A DNA stretch of 64,000 bases, from contig CAJQUN010000007.1 of the NCBI GenBank assembly GCA_907163345.1, positions 3,424,582 through 3,488,581 of the forward strand, written 5' to 3'. Under the pieces are notes generated by a model. It worked only from the letters and a program-made list of their open reading frames with translations. It searched no databases and had not been told where the DNA came from. The position numbers and the translations under genes are program-made. Positions 1 through 9,984 of the stretch are shown here, piece after piece (within the stretch, counting starts at the first letter, position 1; each line of letters opens with the position of its first letter). This stretch comes from Haberlea rhodopensis. Lineage: Eukaryota; Streptophyta; Magnoliopsida; Lamiales; Gesneriaceae.

Positions 1-731
1 GCTCCTCCTACGCTGCCTTTGGTTTGGTGGTGATCCTGTTTTATTTCTGCACTGACCTACCATTTCATCTGATGGAATTTTATATTTTTTTCTAGGATGT
101 TATAATTTCTGACTCTGCCAGTACTCAACTATTTTTCCCTCTTTAATCACCTAAGATAACTAAAGATGAGACATCATTTCCTACAGCTTTGCACCTTGAT
201 GCTTAATGACATTTGAAGGAACAAACTGCTATGTGTCCGTGATCGTTTATCAATCATTTACCATAGACAGGAAAATTAGTCTTTCGCGTTGATTGATGAA
301 TGACATACCATGATCTTAAAGTAAGCCTTAGATCGCTACGCCTTGGTGGTCGATAATTATATTGCAATGCCAATGTGGTAGAAAGATACAATTCTCTTTT
401 ATGTTATGGCTTTGGGCCAGTGTTCTGGATTTGTATTATTGGATATTCATCGTACATCGTGCACTATAATTTTGGTGGAATGGGCGGAATTGGACCGTGG
501 AAGCGGTTTTGATTTTATTATTTTGACGAAAATATTTATAAAAAAGGTGACCCCCCCTCTTGCCTGCTTTCTCTTGATCTGATACAGAAATATTTGTCCT
601 TGATATGATTGATGTGAATCTATTGGCCTCAGATGCAAATTTATTATATCTATTGACTGTTAAAGGTTGACTGTGCCTTTTTTCCCACATAATGATGAAG
701 CAGTTTGTACTTCTACTTATGCAATCATGCA
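1..731. other. AT-rich stretch before the DHDPS exon
   Basis: No convincing coding exon is seen here on either strand. The missing first exon of the downstream dihydrodipicolinate synthase gene (start codon and most of the plastid transit peptide) should lie upstream of 732, but I could not recognise it in this stretch. It may be outside the window, too diverged to see, or absent. An in-frame stop at 696-698 shows that the exon starting near 732 does not simply extend leftwards. Confidence 0.5.
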
Positions 732-2316
732 GGACGAATGCCAAAATGGAGGTCTCCCAGAGCAGCGGTAATTCCAAATTTTCATCTCCCAATGCGTAGT
801 TATGAAGTTAAAAATAGGTAAGTATTTCTTCTTATGAACGATCTTTTTAATGTTCATTATATGTCCATCAGGATAGAATACGAGGTGATTTTATTTTCAT
901 GTAACAGTGCAGTCCCTCTCATACTTTTCAAGATAAAATCTGGTGCTGTACTTTTAATAGCTAGAATGAACTCTAAAGAGTAGTACACAAACTGATTTAT
1001 TTTCTTGTGGCGGAGCAGTCTCTCCCATAGTTTTTCAAGATAAAATCTGATGCTGTATTGCTAATAGCTAGAATGATAATGTTGAGTGCCTTGAATTTTG
1101 ATACAGGGTTCTCTCCTGTACTGTCATTTTTTATATATTGCTGTTAATGGTTCATCATGATTGAGGGCGAGTCACTGATCGAAGAAAATGAGAAACCCTT
1201 TCCACCTTCATTTCAAAGGATGGTCACAATGTGTGAGATTTATTTGTATCATTAGCTGGATGGCAGGAATATACAATGATAGAAGATGCTGCTCACATTA
1301 GATTAAAAGAAAATGACCTTCACCAATTTTACATCAATGTGTTGGCGTATTGTTATGTCAAAATTATTCACCAATTCCTTTTTTTGGCAGGACTAATGTT
1401 GATGAAATAAAATCGCTTAGATTGATAACCGCCATCAAAACCCCCTATCTCCCCGATGGCAGATTCGATCTAGAGGCCTATGATACTTTAGTACACATGC
1501 AGATCGAGGATGGTGTTGAAGGGGTAATTGTTGGTGGCACCACCGGAGAAGGCCAGTTAATGAGCTGGGACGAACATATTATGCTCATTGGTCACACAGT
1601 GAACTGTTTTGGTGGATCCATCAAAGTTATTGGCAACACTGGAAGCAACTCAACACGAGAGGCAATTCACGCCACTGAACAAGGCTTTGCTGTTGGAATG
1701 CATGCCGCCCTTCATATTAATCCTTATTATGGTAAAACCTCCATAGGAGGTATGATTTCTCATTTCAATAGTGTGCTTCACATGGGCCCAATGATTATAT
1801 ACAATGTGCCATCTCGAACCGGCCAAGATATTCCACCACAAGTAATCCATTCGGTGGCACAGAACCCCAACTTAGCCGGTGTTAAGGAATCCGTGGGAAA
1901 TGATAGGATCAAGTTGCATACAATACTGGTGTTGTCGTGTGGAGTGGGAATGATGATCAATGCCATGATTCGAGGTGGGATTATGGAGCTACTGGAGTAA
2001 TTTCCGTCACCAGCAACTTAATTCCCGGCCTAATGAAAGAACTCATGTTTGAAGGAAAGAATCCAACTTTGAATTCCAAACTCCTCCTCTAATTGAGTGG
2101 CTTTTTCACGAGCCAAATCCCATTGGTTTAAACACAGCTCTTGCTCAGCTTGGGGTCGTGAGGCCTGTTTTTCGCTTACCGTATGTACCCCTCCAGTTCC
2201 AAAAGAGGGTTGAGTTTGTTAACATAGTCAAAGAACTCGGGAGGGAGAATTTTATAGGAGAGAGAGATGTTCAGATCCTGGATGATGAAGACTTCATTTT
2301 GATCGGGCGTTATTAG
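732..2316 (+). pseudogene. DHDPS: 4-hydroxy-tetrahydrodipicolinate synthase (DHDPS), frameshifted
   Basis: DHDPS condenses pyruvate with aspartate semialdehyde, the first committed step of plastid lysine synthesis. Two exons are visible: 732-817 (end of the transit-peptide region, reading PNFHLPMRSYEVKNR) and 1391-2316, joined by a GT-AG intron. Family hallmarks are present: GGTTGEG with the paired active-site threonines, the catalytic tyrosine and arginine in IIYNVPSRTG, the Schiff-base lysine in AGVKE, and the usual plant C-terminus DDEDFILIGRY at the stop. The reading frame breaks twice, each as an apparent loss of one base: near 1921-1923, after VGNDRIK, and near 2080-2090, before the segment LIEWLFHEPN. 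All three frames together still give a complete core domain. The first exon with the initiator ATG is not seen. This is either a recent pseudogene or a working gene with consensus errors at short homopolymers. Confidence 0.85.
906..1080. repeat. Diverged direct duplication inside the DHDPS intron
   Basis: Two similar segments, about 906-975 and 1014-1080, share the core TTCAAGATAAAATCTG followed by GATGCTGTA-like and AATAGCTAGAATGA sequence. They lie about 108 bp apart in the intron between the two visible DHDPS exons. No function is apparent. Confidence 0.6.
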
Positions 2317-3836
2317 GTACAACAGCTACATTTTCGCAATAATTATCTATACTTCGAGGTATGAATTCAAATCAGAACTTTGTTCTATAGTGGGTTGTTT
2401 ACGTATCAAAATCACCACTTCTCTGAGTTCTCTTCTTAGTGGACATTTTTGTAAAATGTGGTTCCATCGTATGCCTGAGATTTTCGAGGTTACGTATACT
2501 AAAGAGTTGGTATGATACCTTGTTGTAATAACTCATTTTATGACTTTTCGTTCGTTTCGTGGACCTAGAGTTGTAATGTTAGATTTAGTCTATTCAAGAA
2601 AAAAGAAACTTTCATGCTAATAGGCTGTTCTGCGTGTATTGTTGAAACTCGAGATTCTATGATAGAAGTATTCAAAGTTCAACAACATGCTCACAATTAT
2701 TAAGTCGGCATATGCATATAGGTAACGACATGAAAGCCGATCAAGAATTAATGAAGTACGAGAATGAGTTGTCTACGTTGAATTTCACTAATTTCTGTTC
2801 ATTTATTGTGTGTAGAAGCCTACGAAAAAGGGTTTTGACAAGTCTACAAGTACTCGTCACCTTATTAGTTGACTTGATCTTGGATAACATTGTAGAGGGT
2901 GTGCTGCGGACACGGGCGGAAGCGGCAAAGGAGGGCAAGTACCCTTCCTTCAATTTTTTTTTGTATTACCCACTACCACCAAAATTACAAATTACCTTCT
3001 TAAAATTATATTTTTTCTCTGAAATATTTTTCCTTGACCTACATTCATAATATGCGCATCCGCGGCTGTATAGGGAAATTTAAGGGTGAAAGAGAATTCA
3101 GAATCTTAACTAAGGGAGGCTATGAAGAAAGAATCACATCATAGTGTTAGAAATATTATGTATAAGACTGAATTTTTTTAAAATATATATTCAAAGAGGT
3201 ACTGCTACTATAAAAATTAAACTGTTACTTAAATTTTCTAAAATTATGACGTCATATTAAAATATTAATTCGCTTATATTTTTTTAAAATAATGTTTTAT
3301 AACTTAAAAATTTCTAAAATAGTTGATGAAATATACTTGTTTACAAATTTTTTAAAATAAATTTAGTGTTAAACATATTGACTCAACAGTAAATTTACTA
3401 TTTAACTTTTTTTTTTTTAAACATACAATTTAACATATTTTGACAGGTTTTTCTGCCTCCCTCGTGCACACCCTCAATGTGAAAAAAAATTGAATGATTA
3501 GGCATCGTTTGAACATTGATAAGGGTGTAATGAACTATAATTTTTAATTACACATCCCTAACTTATCTCATCTCACCATTATAATTGATAAGAATGTAAT
3601 GAACTATAATTTTTAATTATATATCCCTAACTTATGTCATCTCATCAACGGAGGCTAAGATGATTACAATTTACAATACAATCACACCGACTTTCAAGAT
3701 CAACAGTGTACTGTTCATCTAGAACCATGCCAATATTTTCAACCCAAAAAGAAAATTCAAAGTTCAACCACCAAGTCAAAAAACACTGCTACAGAACCCT
3801 CCACAACTTGTTATTTGGCCATTAAAAAAGCAAGCC
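2317..3836. other. Intergenic, low-complexity, with a 67-bp tandem duplication
   Basis: No gene is recognised. The open frame near 2712-3050 has no recognisable domain and dissolves into AT-rich sequence. At about 3514-3648 a segment of roughly 67 bp occurs twice in tandem, each copy with the core AATGAACTATAATTTTTAAT and CCCTAACTTAT. The stretch nearest 3837 should contain the promoter of the DUF26 gene, but no clear TATA box could be assigned. Confidence 0.5.
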
Positions 3837-4652
3837 ATGAAGCTCATTCTCATCGCAACAATGAATCAAATGTACAATTTTCTTCTTACTATACTCATCC
3901 TCTACAGTTCTACTGCAGAATCTGCAGACCCTTCAGCTTATTTCTGCAATGATAATACCAAAACAGATAATAATACCCAATTATCAAGAAATATTGATGC
4001 CTTGTTACCTAGACTAGTACAAGGTGCGATCCAGAATGGATTCTTGGCAACTTCTTATGGCCAAGGGGAAAACCAAATCTATGGGCTGGCACAATGCAGA
4101 GGGGACGTGAGCAGTTCCGATTGCTCCGCTTGCATCCAAGATGCCGCAAAACAAAGCCGAAAATTGTGTCCGAACCAAGCGGACGTAAGGATTTGGTATG
4201 ACTATTGCTTCTTGAAATACAACACCGTCAATTTCTTCGGACAAGTCGACACTTCTAACGGCGTAATCTTTTTGAACGTGGAAAATGTGACTGATCCGGA
4301 TGTTTTCAACAATAAACTTGGATCTTTGGTGGATCAGATTGAATCAGAAGCTGTGAAGCTGCCTGGAAGCAAAGGACTCGGGAAAGGTGAGACTAAAATC
4401 TCTCCTTTTGTGACGCTTTACGCCTTGGTGCAATGCACAAGAGATTTGTCGCCTATAAATTGCGGTCAATGTCTTGCTATTGCGATCGAGAACTTCCCCA
4501 CTTACTGCAATGACAAGAAAGGATGCCGAGTTTTGTATGGGAGTTGCTACGTTCGGTACGAGCTCTATCCATTCTACTTTCCTCTAGAGTCACAGGAATC
4601 CTTGGTTGGTAACGCGGGGAAGTATGAATCTTTTAAGGTTTATAAGCCTTGA
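3837..4652 (+). CDS. Cysteine-rich repeat secretory protein (two DUF26/Gnk2 domains)
   Basis: Intact single-exon gene of 271 residues. A hydrophobic N-terminal segment (about residues 12-28, ending in TAESADPSAYFC) is a typical signal peptide, so the product should enter the secretory pathway and reach the apoplast. Two DUF26 (Gnk2, stress-antifungal) domains follow. Each shows the diagnostic C-X8-C-X2-C spacing: CRGDVSSSDCSAC in the first and CTRDLSPINCGQC in the second. No transmembrane helix or kinase domain follows, so this is the secreted CRRSP type and not a cysteine-rich receptor kinase or a plasmodesmata-located protein. Relatives include the mannose-binding antifungal protein ginkbilobin-2, and many members respond to pathogens. 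Whether this one binds sugars is not known. An ATG 24 bases downstream (MNQMYN) is an alternative start. The family usually has such short, often clustered genes; here it stands alone. Confidence 0.93.
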   Translation: MKLILIATMNQMYNFLLTILILYSSTAESADPSAYFCNDNTKTDNNTQLSRNIDALLPRLVQGAIQNGFLATSYGQGENQIYGLAQCRGDVSSSDCSACIQDAAKQSRKLCPNQADVRIWYDYCFLKYNTVNFFGQVDTSNGVIFLNVENVTDPDVFNNKLGSLVDQIESEAVKLPGSKGLGKGETKISPFVTLYALVQCTRDLSPINCGQCLAIAIENFPTYCNDKKGCRVLYGSCYVRYELYPFYFPLESQESLVGNAGKYESFKVYKP

Positions 4653-4718
4653 ACCACTCAATCTTCATGTCTTTTTGGTATATTTTGGTACTAATTTTTA
4701 GGCTGTGGTGCTTTTATG

Positions 4719-4724
4719 AATAAA
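4719..4724 (+). terminator. Polyadenylation signal AATAAA
   Basis: AATAAA occurs 67 bases after the stop codon of the DUF26 gene, a sensible distance for a plant 3' end. Plant poly(A) signals are loose, so this is a placement by position. Confidence 0.5.
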
Positions 4725-4820
4725 ATGTATCCTAACTTTATAGTGTACAAGGTTTTCGAATTCTCCACCATGCATCTATCTTTTATTTTTCCGTAGAGTT
4801 AAAGTTGACTCAGTCACAGT

Positions 4821-5339
4821 TAGGGTTGCTTAACAGACCGGGTCAATCCGGACACGGTTAGCCCAATTCGGAACTAGAATCGGGCTAACCGGTTCCGAAC
4901 CGGTTGGATCGGTTCTACCATTTCGGGACCGGTATTTTACTTGTTCTGGACTAAACGGATCTGGTTCGGGCTGAAACGGAACCGGATCTTTTATTTTTAA
5001 AAAAAAGTAAATTTTTTTTAAATTTAGATAAATATATTTGATGTTAGTTTATAAACACAAAGGACCATTAGCTTAGTTTGTTAGAGCTCTAGAGTAGAAG
5101 ACGATGATCGCGTGTTCGAATCCTCCAAGCAATACTTCCCTTGATTTTTGAAAAAAAAAATTAATAATTCAAAAAAATCTGTTCCGGGTTGGAACCGGTC
5201 CAACCCGCTTGTACGATATCTAATCTACAGAAATATAGATAATCCAAAAATTGACTAATTCCTCCATTCTTATAACTTGGAAAGTACCCCATAGATATAG
5301 GAACCGGATCAATTCGGATTGACCCGTTAAGCACCTCTA
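4821..5339. mobile_element. Non-autonomous hAT-type MITE, 519 bp
   Basis: The ends are imperfect terminal inverted repeats: left TAGGGTTGCTTAAC, and the reverse complement of the right end reads TAGAGGTGCTTAAC. Both continue into GGGTCAATCCG. The flanking 8-mers GTCACAGT (4813-4820) and GTCTCGGT (5340-5347) agree at six of eight bases, consistent with an old 8-bp hAT target duplication. The interior is rich in GGTTCGG/CCGGAACC-type palindromic motifs. There is no transposase. The element sits just past the 3' end of the DUF26 gene and contains a tRNA-like segment. Confidence 0.7.
5062..5131 (+). repeat. tRNA-derived segment inside the hAT MITE
   Basis: The sequence has a near-consensus polymerase III box A (TAGCTTAGTTTG, 5069-5080) and box B (TGTTCGAATCC, 5113-5123) at normal tRNA spacing. 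A D-arm can pair (GCTT with GAGC), but the T-stem and acceptor stem do not pair well, so it is not a functional tRNA gene. An A-rich run follows. It is probably the head of a tRNA-derived SINE or a captured tRNA pseudogene. Confidence 0.5.
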
Positions 5340-5347
5340 GTCTCGGT

Positions 5348-5893
5348 CTATGCACTAAATGAGTGATTAGAAGTTAAAAAATAACAATGTCAAAATTATT
5401 GCTATTCTTGCTACTAGCCATTGACTCAAGTTGCATCAAGCCCTCAAGTGAGGGCGAGATCTCGGGTATAAAACCTCCCACCCCTACCCCCTACCCTTGT
5501 ATAAAAAAAGGTATTGATAATCTTTCTTAATGCAAATGAATTCAATCAATTCTTTGAAAGTCAAACTCGAACTCAAATTTGAGCTAACTCAGTATTTGAA
5601 AAATTAAATATTTTGAAGCAAGCACTCTGCTCGAGCTAGGGTTAATTCGTCCCTTTGGATGAAATTTAATTGTCGAATTCTTTTAAGTAAATGCTCGAGC
5701 TCGTAAGCTCGAATAATATTCAATTTCTTTAAAAAAATATATATTAAAGTTAGCAAATAGTTTGAAAATATCGAATAGAATATATATGTCCATGTTTGGA
5801 CATATGTCTAATATGGTAGAATCAAATATGAATATGGTAAATTCTTCGAAAAAAAAATATGAATATGGTAATATTCGAACCCACTAAATCTCG
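5348..5893. other. Intergenic, nothing recognised
   Basis: AT-rich sequence with no recognisable exon, RNA gene or repeat structure. Confidence 0.5.
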
Positions 5894-6048
5894 GGTTAAT
5901 GAGATGTTAGCATATGAACACTACCGATCAAGAATTGATTTGGGTACCGAAAGTCCACAAATTTGTGTGGATTCCACATACCTAAATCAATTTTTGACTC
6001 TTGGATCTAGCATTGGGATAGTGTCCATATGCTAGCAATGAATAACCC
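5894..6048. repeat. Foldback (inverted-repeat) element, about 155 bp
   Basis: The two halves are imperfect reverse complements. The left arm contains GTTAGCATATGAACACTA and AATTGATTTGGGTA. The right arm contains TACCTAAATCAATTTTTGA and TAGTGTCCATATGCTAGC. The centre is CCACAAATTTGTGTGG. Pairing extends outwards to GGGTTAAT on the left and ATAACCCC on the right. It has no coding capacity and looks like a small MITE or a solo hairpin. Confidence 0.65.
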
Positions 6049-6245
6049 CTAAATCTCGTGAATCGACTAAATTTCTTCGCAAATCTTATATGCGTGTATA
6101 ATTTTAGGTCTATTTATATTATATTGAGTTATCGACTCCTTTATCCTTTCCTAATTACTCAAATAAATACGTTAGCATATTAAAATCGAAGGTTTTTATA
6201 GATACCAAAAATTATCATTTCGATATCAAACTCAATATATATTTT

Positions 6246-6401
6246 ATCTCATATGTTAATTGACAAAGAAGAATAAAATAAAATAAAGGGAAATGTTAAA
6301 TTCATGGAATTTGTACTGGCAGCATCTCATATGTTAATTGACAAAGAAGAATATAATAAAATCAAGGGAAATGTTAAATTAATGGAAATTGTACTGGCAG
6401 C
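6246..6401. repeat. 78-bp tandem duplication
   Basis: Two adjacent copies with a 78-bp period both contain CATATGTTAATTGACAAAG, GGGAAATGTTAAATT and GTACTGGCAGCA. They differ by only a few bases, so the duplication is fairly recent. No gene is associated. Confidence 0.8.
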
Positions 6402-7375
6402 AACAATGTTCAACTTTGAGTCAATCATAGTGTTGTACACTATCTCCTTAAGAAGATTTTACACCGCACACGGTGCTCACAGAATACGACAAACTTCTCC
6501 CAAAATATAATGACTATTTACTTGTGATAGTAGCACTAATCCATAAGTCTCACAGCCATAAATGTTGCAAACTCTATTTTCTCAAGAATGAGATATGGAC
6601 ATGAATGCAATTGCAATCATCTTCCTTTTTTCAATCTCTAATAAATTGTTCATATGAATACCATGTATCCAAATGTATGGGGATGTGTTGTATTTATACT
6701 TGTCCAATGAACATCATTAAAGGATACTATTTGGAAGTGGTTTTTCAATAAAACTTGCACCCTCGTCAGGCGCTCCTTGGGAGGATCCTCATTATGCCAG
6801 GATTTCACATTTTTTGCCCTTTTCTAATACTCGACTTTTCCTCGTGTCTTTCTTACTTACTTCTAATTGTTAAGCCTTGTTTAATCTCAATTCATGAAGT
6901 CTCGATTTTCATCCTGCTTAATTTCAATTCATTAAGTCTCAAAATTTTCCAACATCAATTCATTAAGTCTCAAAATTTTCCAACAACTTTTAGTCAGATT
7001 GGCAGCCTTTGGGCTTGTAACTAGTAAAAAGTCGATGTTGTCTCTAAATTTCATTAGACTCTGGTACGGTTTTAAAAATTTAATTTTACTGTCATAATTC
7101 GAGATCGAGATCGATGACACCAACATTGCTTCCACATTAAATATTCAAAAATAATAAACCTCGGATACAGATCTCAAATAAACGATCTTTCATTCCATAA
7201 AAAATGAAATATACTCTTACAACTGAGCTGATAAAGATAAATAAAAATAGTTAACAAACTGATTTAAACGGAAGATTCAGCGAAAGTTTAAATAACTAAA
7301 GTTATTAACAATGGCAGCAGGATGACTCCAGGGCAGCAGTTGTTTGCCATCAAGTATGATCAATCTAAAGTACAG

Positions 7376-7378
<3 letters not shown>
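6402..7378. other. Intergenic, with a short 33-bp duplication
   Basis: No gene is recognised. At about 6918-6985 a 33-bp unit with the core TTCATTAAGTCTCAAAATTT is repeated twice. The remainder is AT-rich unique-looking sequence leading into the microsatellite that was the target of the LTR element. Confidence 0.5.

Positions 7379-7414
<36 letters not shown>
7379..7414. repeat. (AT)n microsatellite, left half of the insertion target
   Basis: About 36 bp of pure AT dinucleotides end exactly where the LTR element begins. The same tract resumes at the far side of the element (12172-12207), so the retrotransposon split one microsatellite. Confidence 0.95.
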
Positions 7415-7416
<2 letters not shown>

Positions 7417-7975
7417 ATACCCCTCTATGGAGGATCGATCTACCTAACGGGTTTTAACCGACCCAATTAGCCCATTTTAATAAACAAAAAGGAGTCGTAG
7501 GGTTTTAGAAGATATATCTCAATTTTCTCGGGATAGACATGGATCAAGTTGCCATATACAATACAATTTCATGTTGATTAGAACTCTTCTCCCAGATTGA
7601 CTAGAACTCTACAATTATAGATTGACTAGAATTATTCTCCTATATTGATTAGAACTCTACATCTACATCTATAAATAGAGGGCTCCTACCCTCATTGAGG
7701 TACGTTCACTTACGCAATACTTACACGCTATTGCTTACGTCTTTCATAATACGCCTTTCATATTATGCAAAGCCTACAATTTCAATACTTTTTCTATTGA
7801 AGCATATACTGACTTGAGCGTCGGAGTGGCTTCGCCTACGGGCGGAGTCATCTTACCCTTTCTCTTTGATACACAGATATATTTTGGGGAGCGGTTCCAT
7901 TCGGTTTATGGGTGAAAACCGTTTGATGCATCGTAGCTCGACATTTATTAAAGATCACACTTTTTGGTGATATCA
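7415..7975 (+). repeat. 5' LTR of the gene-capturing element
   Basis: 561 bp bounded by TG and CA with short inverted ends TGATA/TATCA. It is matched along its whole length by 11611-12171. A TATA box lies in its first half, so U3 is about 260 bp. Just after the LTR is the primer-binding region at 7976-7999. Confidence 0.95.
7670..7677 (+). promoter_or_regulatory. TATA box of the LTR promoter
   Basis: TATAAATA within CATCTATAAATAGAGGGC matches the plant TATA consensus closely and lies upstream of the likely R region. The same box is preserved in the 3' LTR at 11866-11873, so that LTR could drive transcription into flanking DNA at 12.2 kb and beyond. Confidence 0.7.
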
Positions 7976-7976
7976 A

Positions 7977-7993
7977 TTGGCGCCGTCTGTGGG
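7977..7993 (+). other. Primer-binding-site region
   Basis: TTGGCGCCGTCTGTGGG starts one base after the LTR end. This is where a host tRNA 3' end primes minus-strand synthesis. I cannot assign the tRNA with certainty. It differs from the initiator-Met type site used by the two Gypsy elements later in the window. Confidence 0.6.
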
Positions 7994-8858
7994 AAAAACT
8001 AGCTAAGGCATTGAGATCTGTAGCAATTTTGGGAGAGGTTCGATCGCTTCTTCCTCGGCGTTTTCCAGGGTCAAACTCGCTAAAAAGCTTCAAGTTTGAA
8101 AAAAAAATCAAGGTGTCGGTGATGAGAACGAAAAAAGGCTGCACAGCTATCACGGTGGAAGAAAAATCTCCATTATAATCCGAAGTGGTTTCTCCCAGCA
8201 CCACTCTTGGACAGAGCTGCTAGATCGACCTCTTTTCCCGCTCATACTGCTCTCATCTTTGAAACTCAGAAAGTGGGGAAGCCTTGAATGTTTTTCGATT
8301 CTCACTGGAATTTTGAGAAAAGAGAAAAAGTAATGAAGGACGTGGTTTCGGAAGCAAACAGATGGGTTGGGCGATGTGCTTGGGTAGGTGTTTTAGGAGA
8401 CTGCTCGTCGCAAAGCGGCCTCTGGGTTGGGTTTCCCAACACCGTTGGGAACGACCGTGGTAGTCTGATTTTTTGACTGTGGCTTCGGAGCTGAGCTGCG
8501 TTCCTCATCATTTGGGGATGGAAGTGAAAGAGGTCTTGCTTCATGGCCATATATGGGTAGTGTATTTCTAATTCTGTATTTCGTCCAAAATTTGGTAGAT
8601 TAATCTTGTTGTCTTTGATATTGGAATTTTTACATACTAAGTGGCATGTGTCTCGAGGCTCACATATGGAGACGACATATCATCCCTGTGATAAATTTAG
8701 TGTAAGAACAGCAAGCTTGAAACTCCAAACCAATGGGAATTCCAGTATGAGTGCAGATTGGTATTTGAGCAATTTAAATGGCTCTTTTGGTTACTCATAT
8801 AGATTATATACCTTCACTACACGAGGAAATTTCTCTTTTCGTGAATCGATTGAATCCC
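7994..8858. other. Unidentified interior of the LTR element
   Basis: No retroviral domain is recognised. An open stretch from about 8606 to 8858 runs in coding-like fashion straight into the captured YIPF1-like copy, in a frame that includes residues such as NGNSSMSADWYLSNLNGSFG. I do not recognise it. It could be a second captured fragment, the 5' leader of the captured transcript, or chance. Confidence 0.35.
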
Positions 8859-9648
8859 ATGGAAGAGTCCTTCACCAATCTTCCCTCCAGCCACTTGCTA
8901 GGCTCTGTTCTGGCTTGAAGATCAGAAGACCACAAATAAAGAGGTTCTTGGTGCGAATTTGCAAGTATTTCCTCCCAACAATGGTGGTAGTGGGAGTCAT
9001 AGATATCAAATTATAGGTGGTGCCAGCGATGGTGGAGAGCAGCAGCCAACAAACTGGAAGGGATTATTTAATATCTCTTCCTACACACAATATTTCAACG
9101 TGGATACAGATATTATATTGAACATATTGATTAGTTCTTTATATCTTATTAGTGGAGATTTTGTCAGCAAATTGACTCGAACCATGATCTTTAAAGTCTT
9201 GTCTGGATCTCCGCAACATTGGTTTTTGTGATTGCTTCCCTTGGAAACTGCACCACCTACCTGATGCAGAGAAGCAGCAATCAAATTTCGTCATGGACCT
9301 TTGATGTCAACTATGTAAATGTGGCAACACGGTCCGTATATGGATATGCACTCATAGTTCCACTTGCACACTATTTTTTACTTCAATATATGGGTTCAAG
9401 TGCCAGTCTTGTTCGCTTTTGGTGCTTATGGGGATATTCCCTTTTCATTTTTATCCTAAGCTCTTTTCTGCTGGTTATTCCAGTTGATTTTTTACAATGG
9501 ACTATAATATTAATTACTGGTGCTGCATCATCGAGCTTCGAACCTCAAATCTTATGTTCAGAGAAGTGATCTTATGATTGTGGTCATCTCTGCATTTGTG
9601 CTGCAAATGGGCTTGTCGATCTCTATCAAAATGTGGTTCTTCGCTTAA
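8859..9648 (+). pseudogene. Captured, intron-less copy of a YIPF1-like (Yip1 domain) gene
   Basis: YIPF1-type proteins are multi-span membrane proteins of the Golgi and endosomal system. A start at 8859 gives MEESFTNLPSSHLLGS, the N-terminus typical of plant YIPF1 homologues. After a frame change come LQVFPPNNGG and NWKGLFNISSYTQYFNVDTD, the strongly conserved segment before the membrane domain. Further frame changes lead to FVIASLGNCTTYLM, VYGYALIVPLAHYF, SLVRFWCLWGYSLFIF and finally LQMGLSISIKMWFFA followed by TAA. The copy covers the protein from first to last residue with no intron sequence, at about the normal length (roughly 265 codons). At least three frameshifts make it non-functional. 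It lies wholly inside an LTR element without gag-pol, so it was most likely picked up from a spliced mRNA by reverse transcription. Confidence 0.85.
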
Positions 9649-9984
9649 CTACGTACTGTACTTACACACCGAGCTGAGGACATGATATATTTGACCATGT
9701 GCATATTGCATGTGCTCGACCCATGTCGCCAGGTACATAGCTCAAAATTGCGGGCGAAGTTCGATCCCCGCGTAGCACCTTGGAAATCTCATTCATAGCT
9801 CACTTGGGTCCTCGGCCTCTAGCTCAGCACCACCGATCATGACATATTTAGTCCAGCAGTTGACCTCAACTTCGGTGCTCGGTCTACATGCCGTTACGGT
9901 TTTTTCTTTTTAACCTACTACTTCAAAGTTCATATATATGTTGTGTTGCATATTTCACAGTTTCAGGTCCAACTCAGTACTTCG

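Noticed and set aside
2712..3050. 112-residue frame after DHDPS
   Set aside because: No domain, not conserved-looking, and ends in low-complexity AT sequence.
5062..5131. Functional tRNA gene
   Set aside because: A and B boxes are present, but the T-stem and acceptor stem do not pair and the segment lies inside a MITE. Kept only as tRNA-derived.
9739..9770. tRNA T-arm-like GTTCGATCCCCGC
   Set aside because: The flanking bases do not give a 5-bp T-stem directly around the loop, and no box A or other arms are present upstream.
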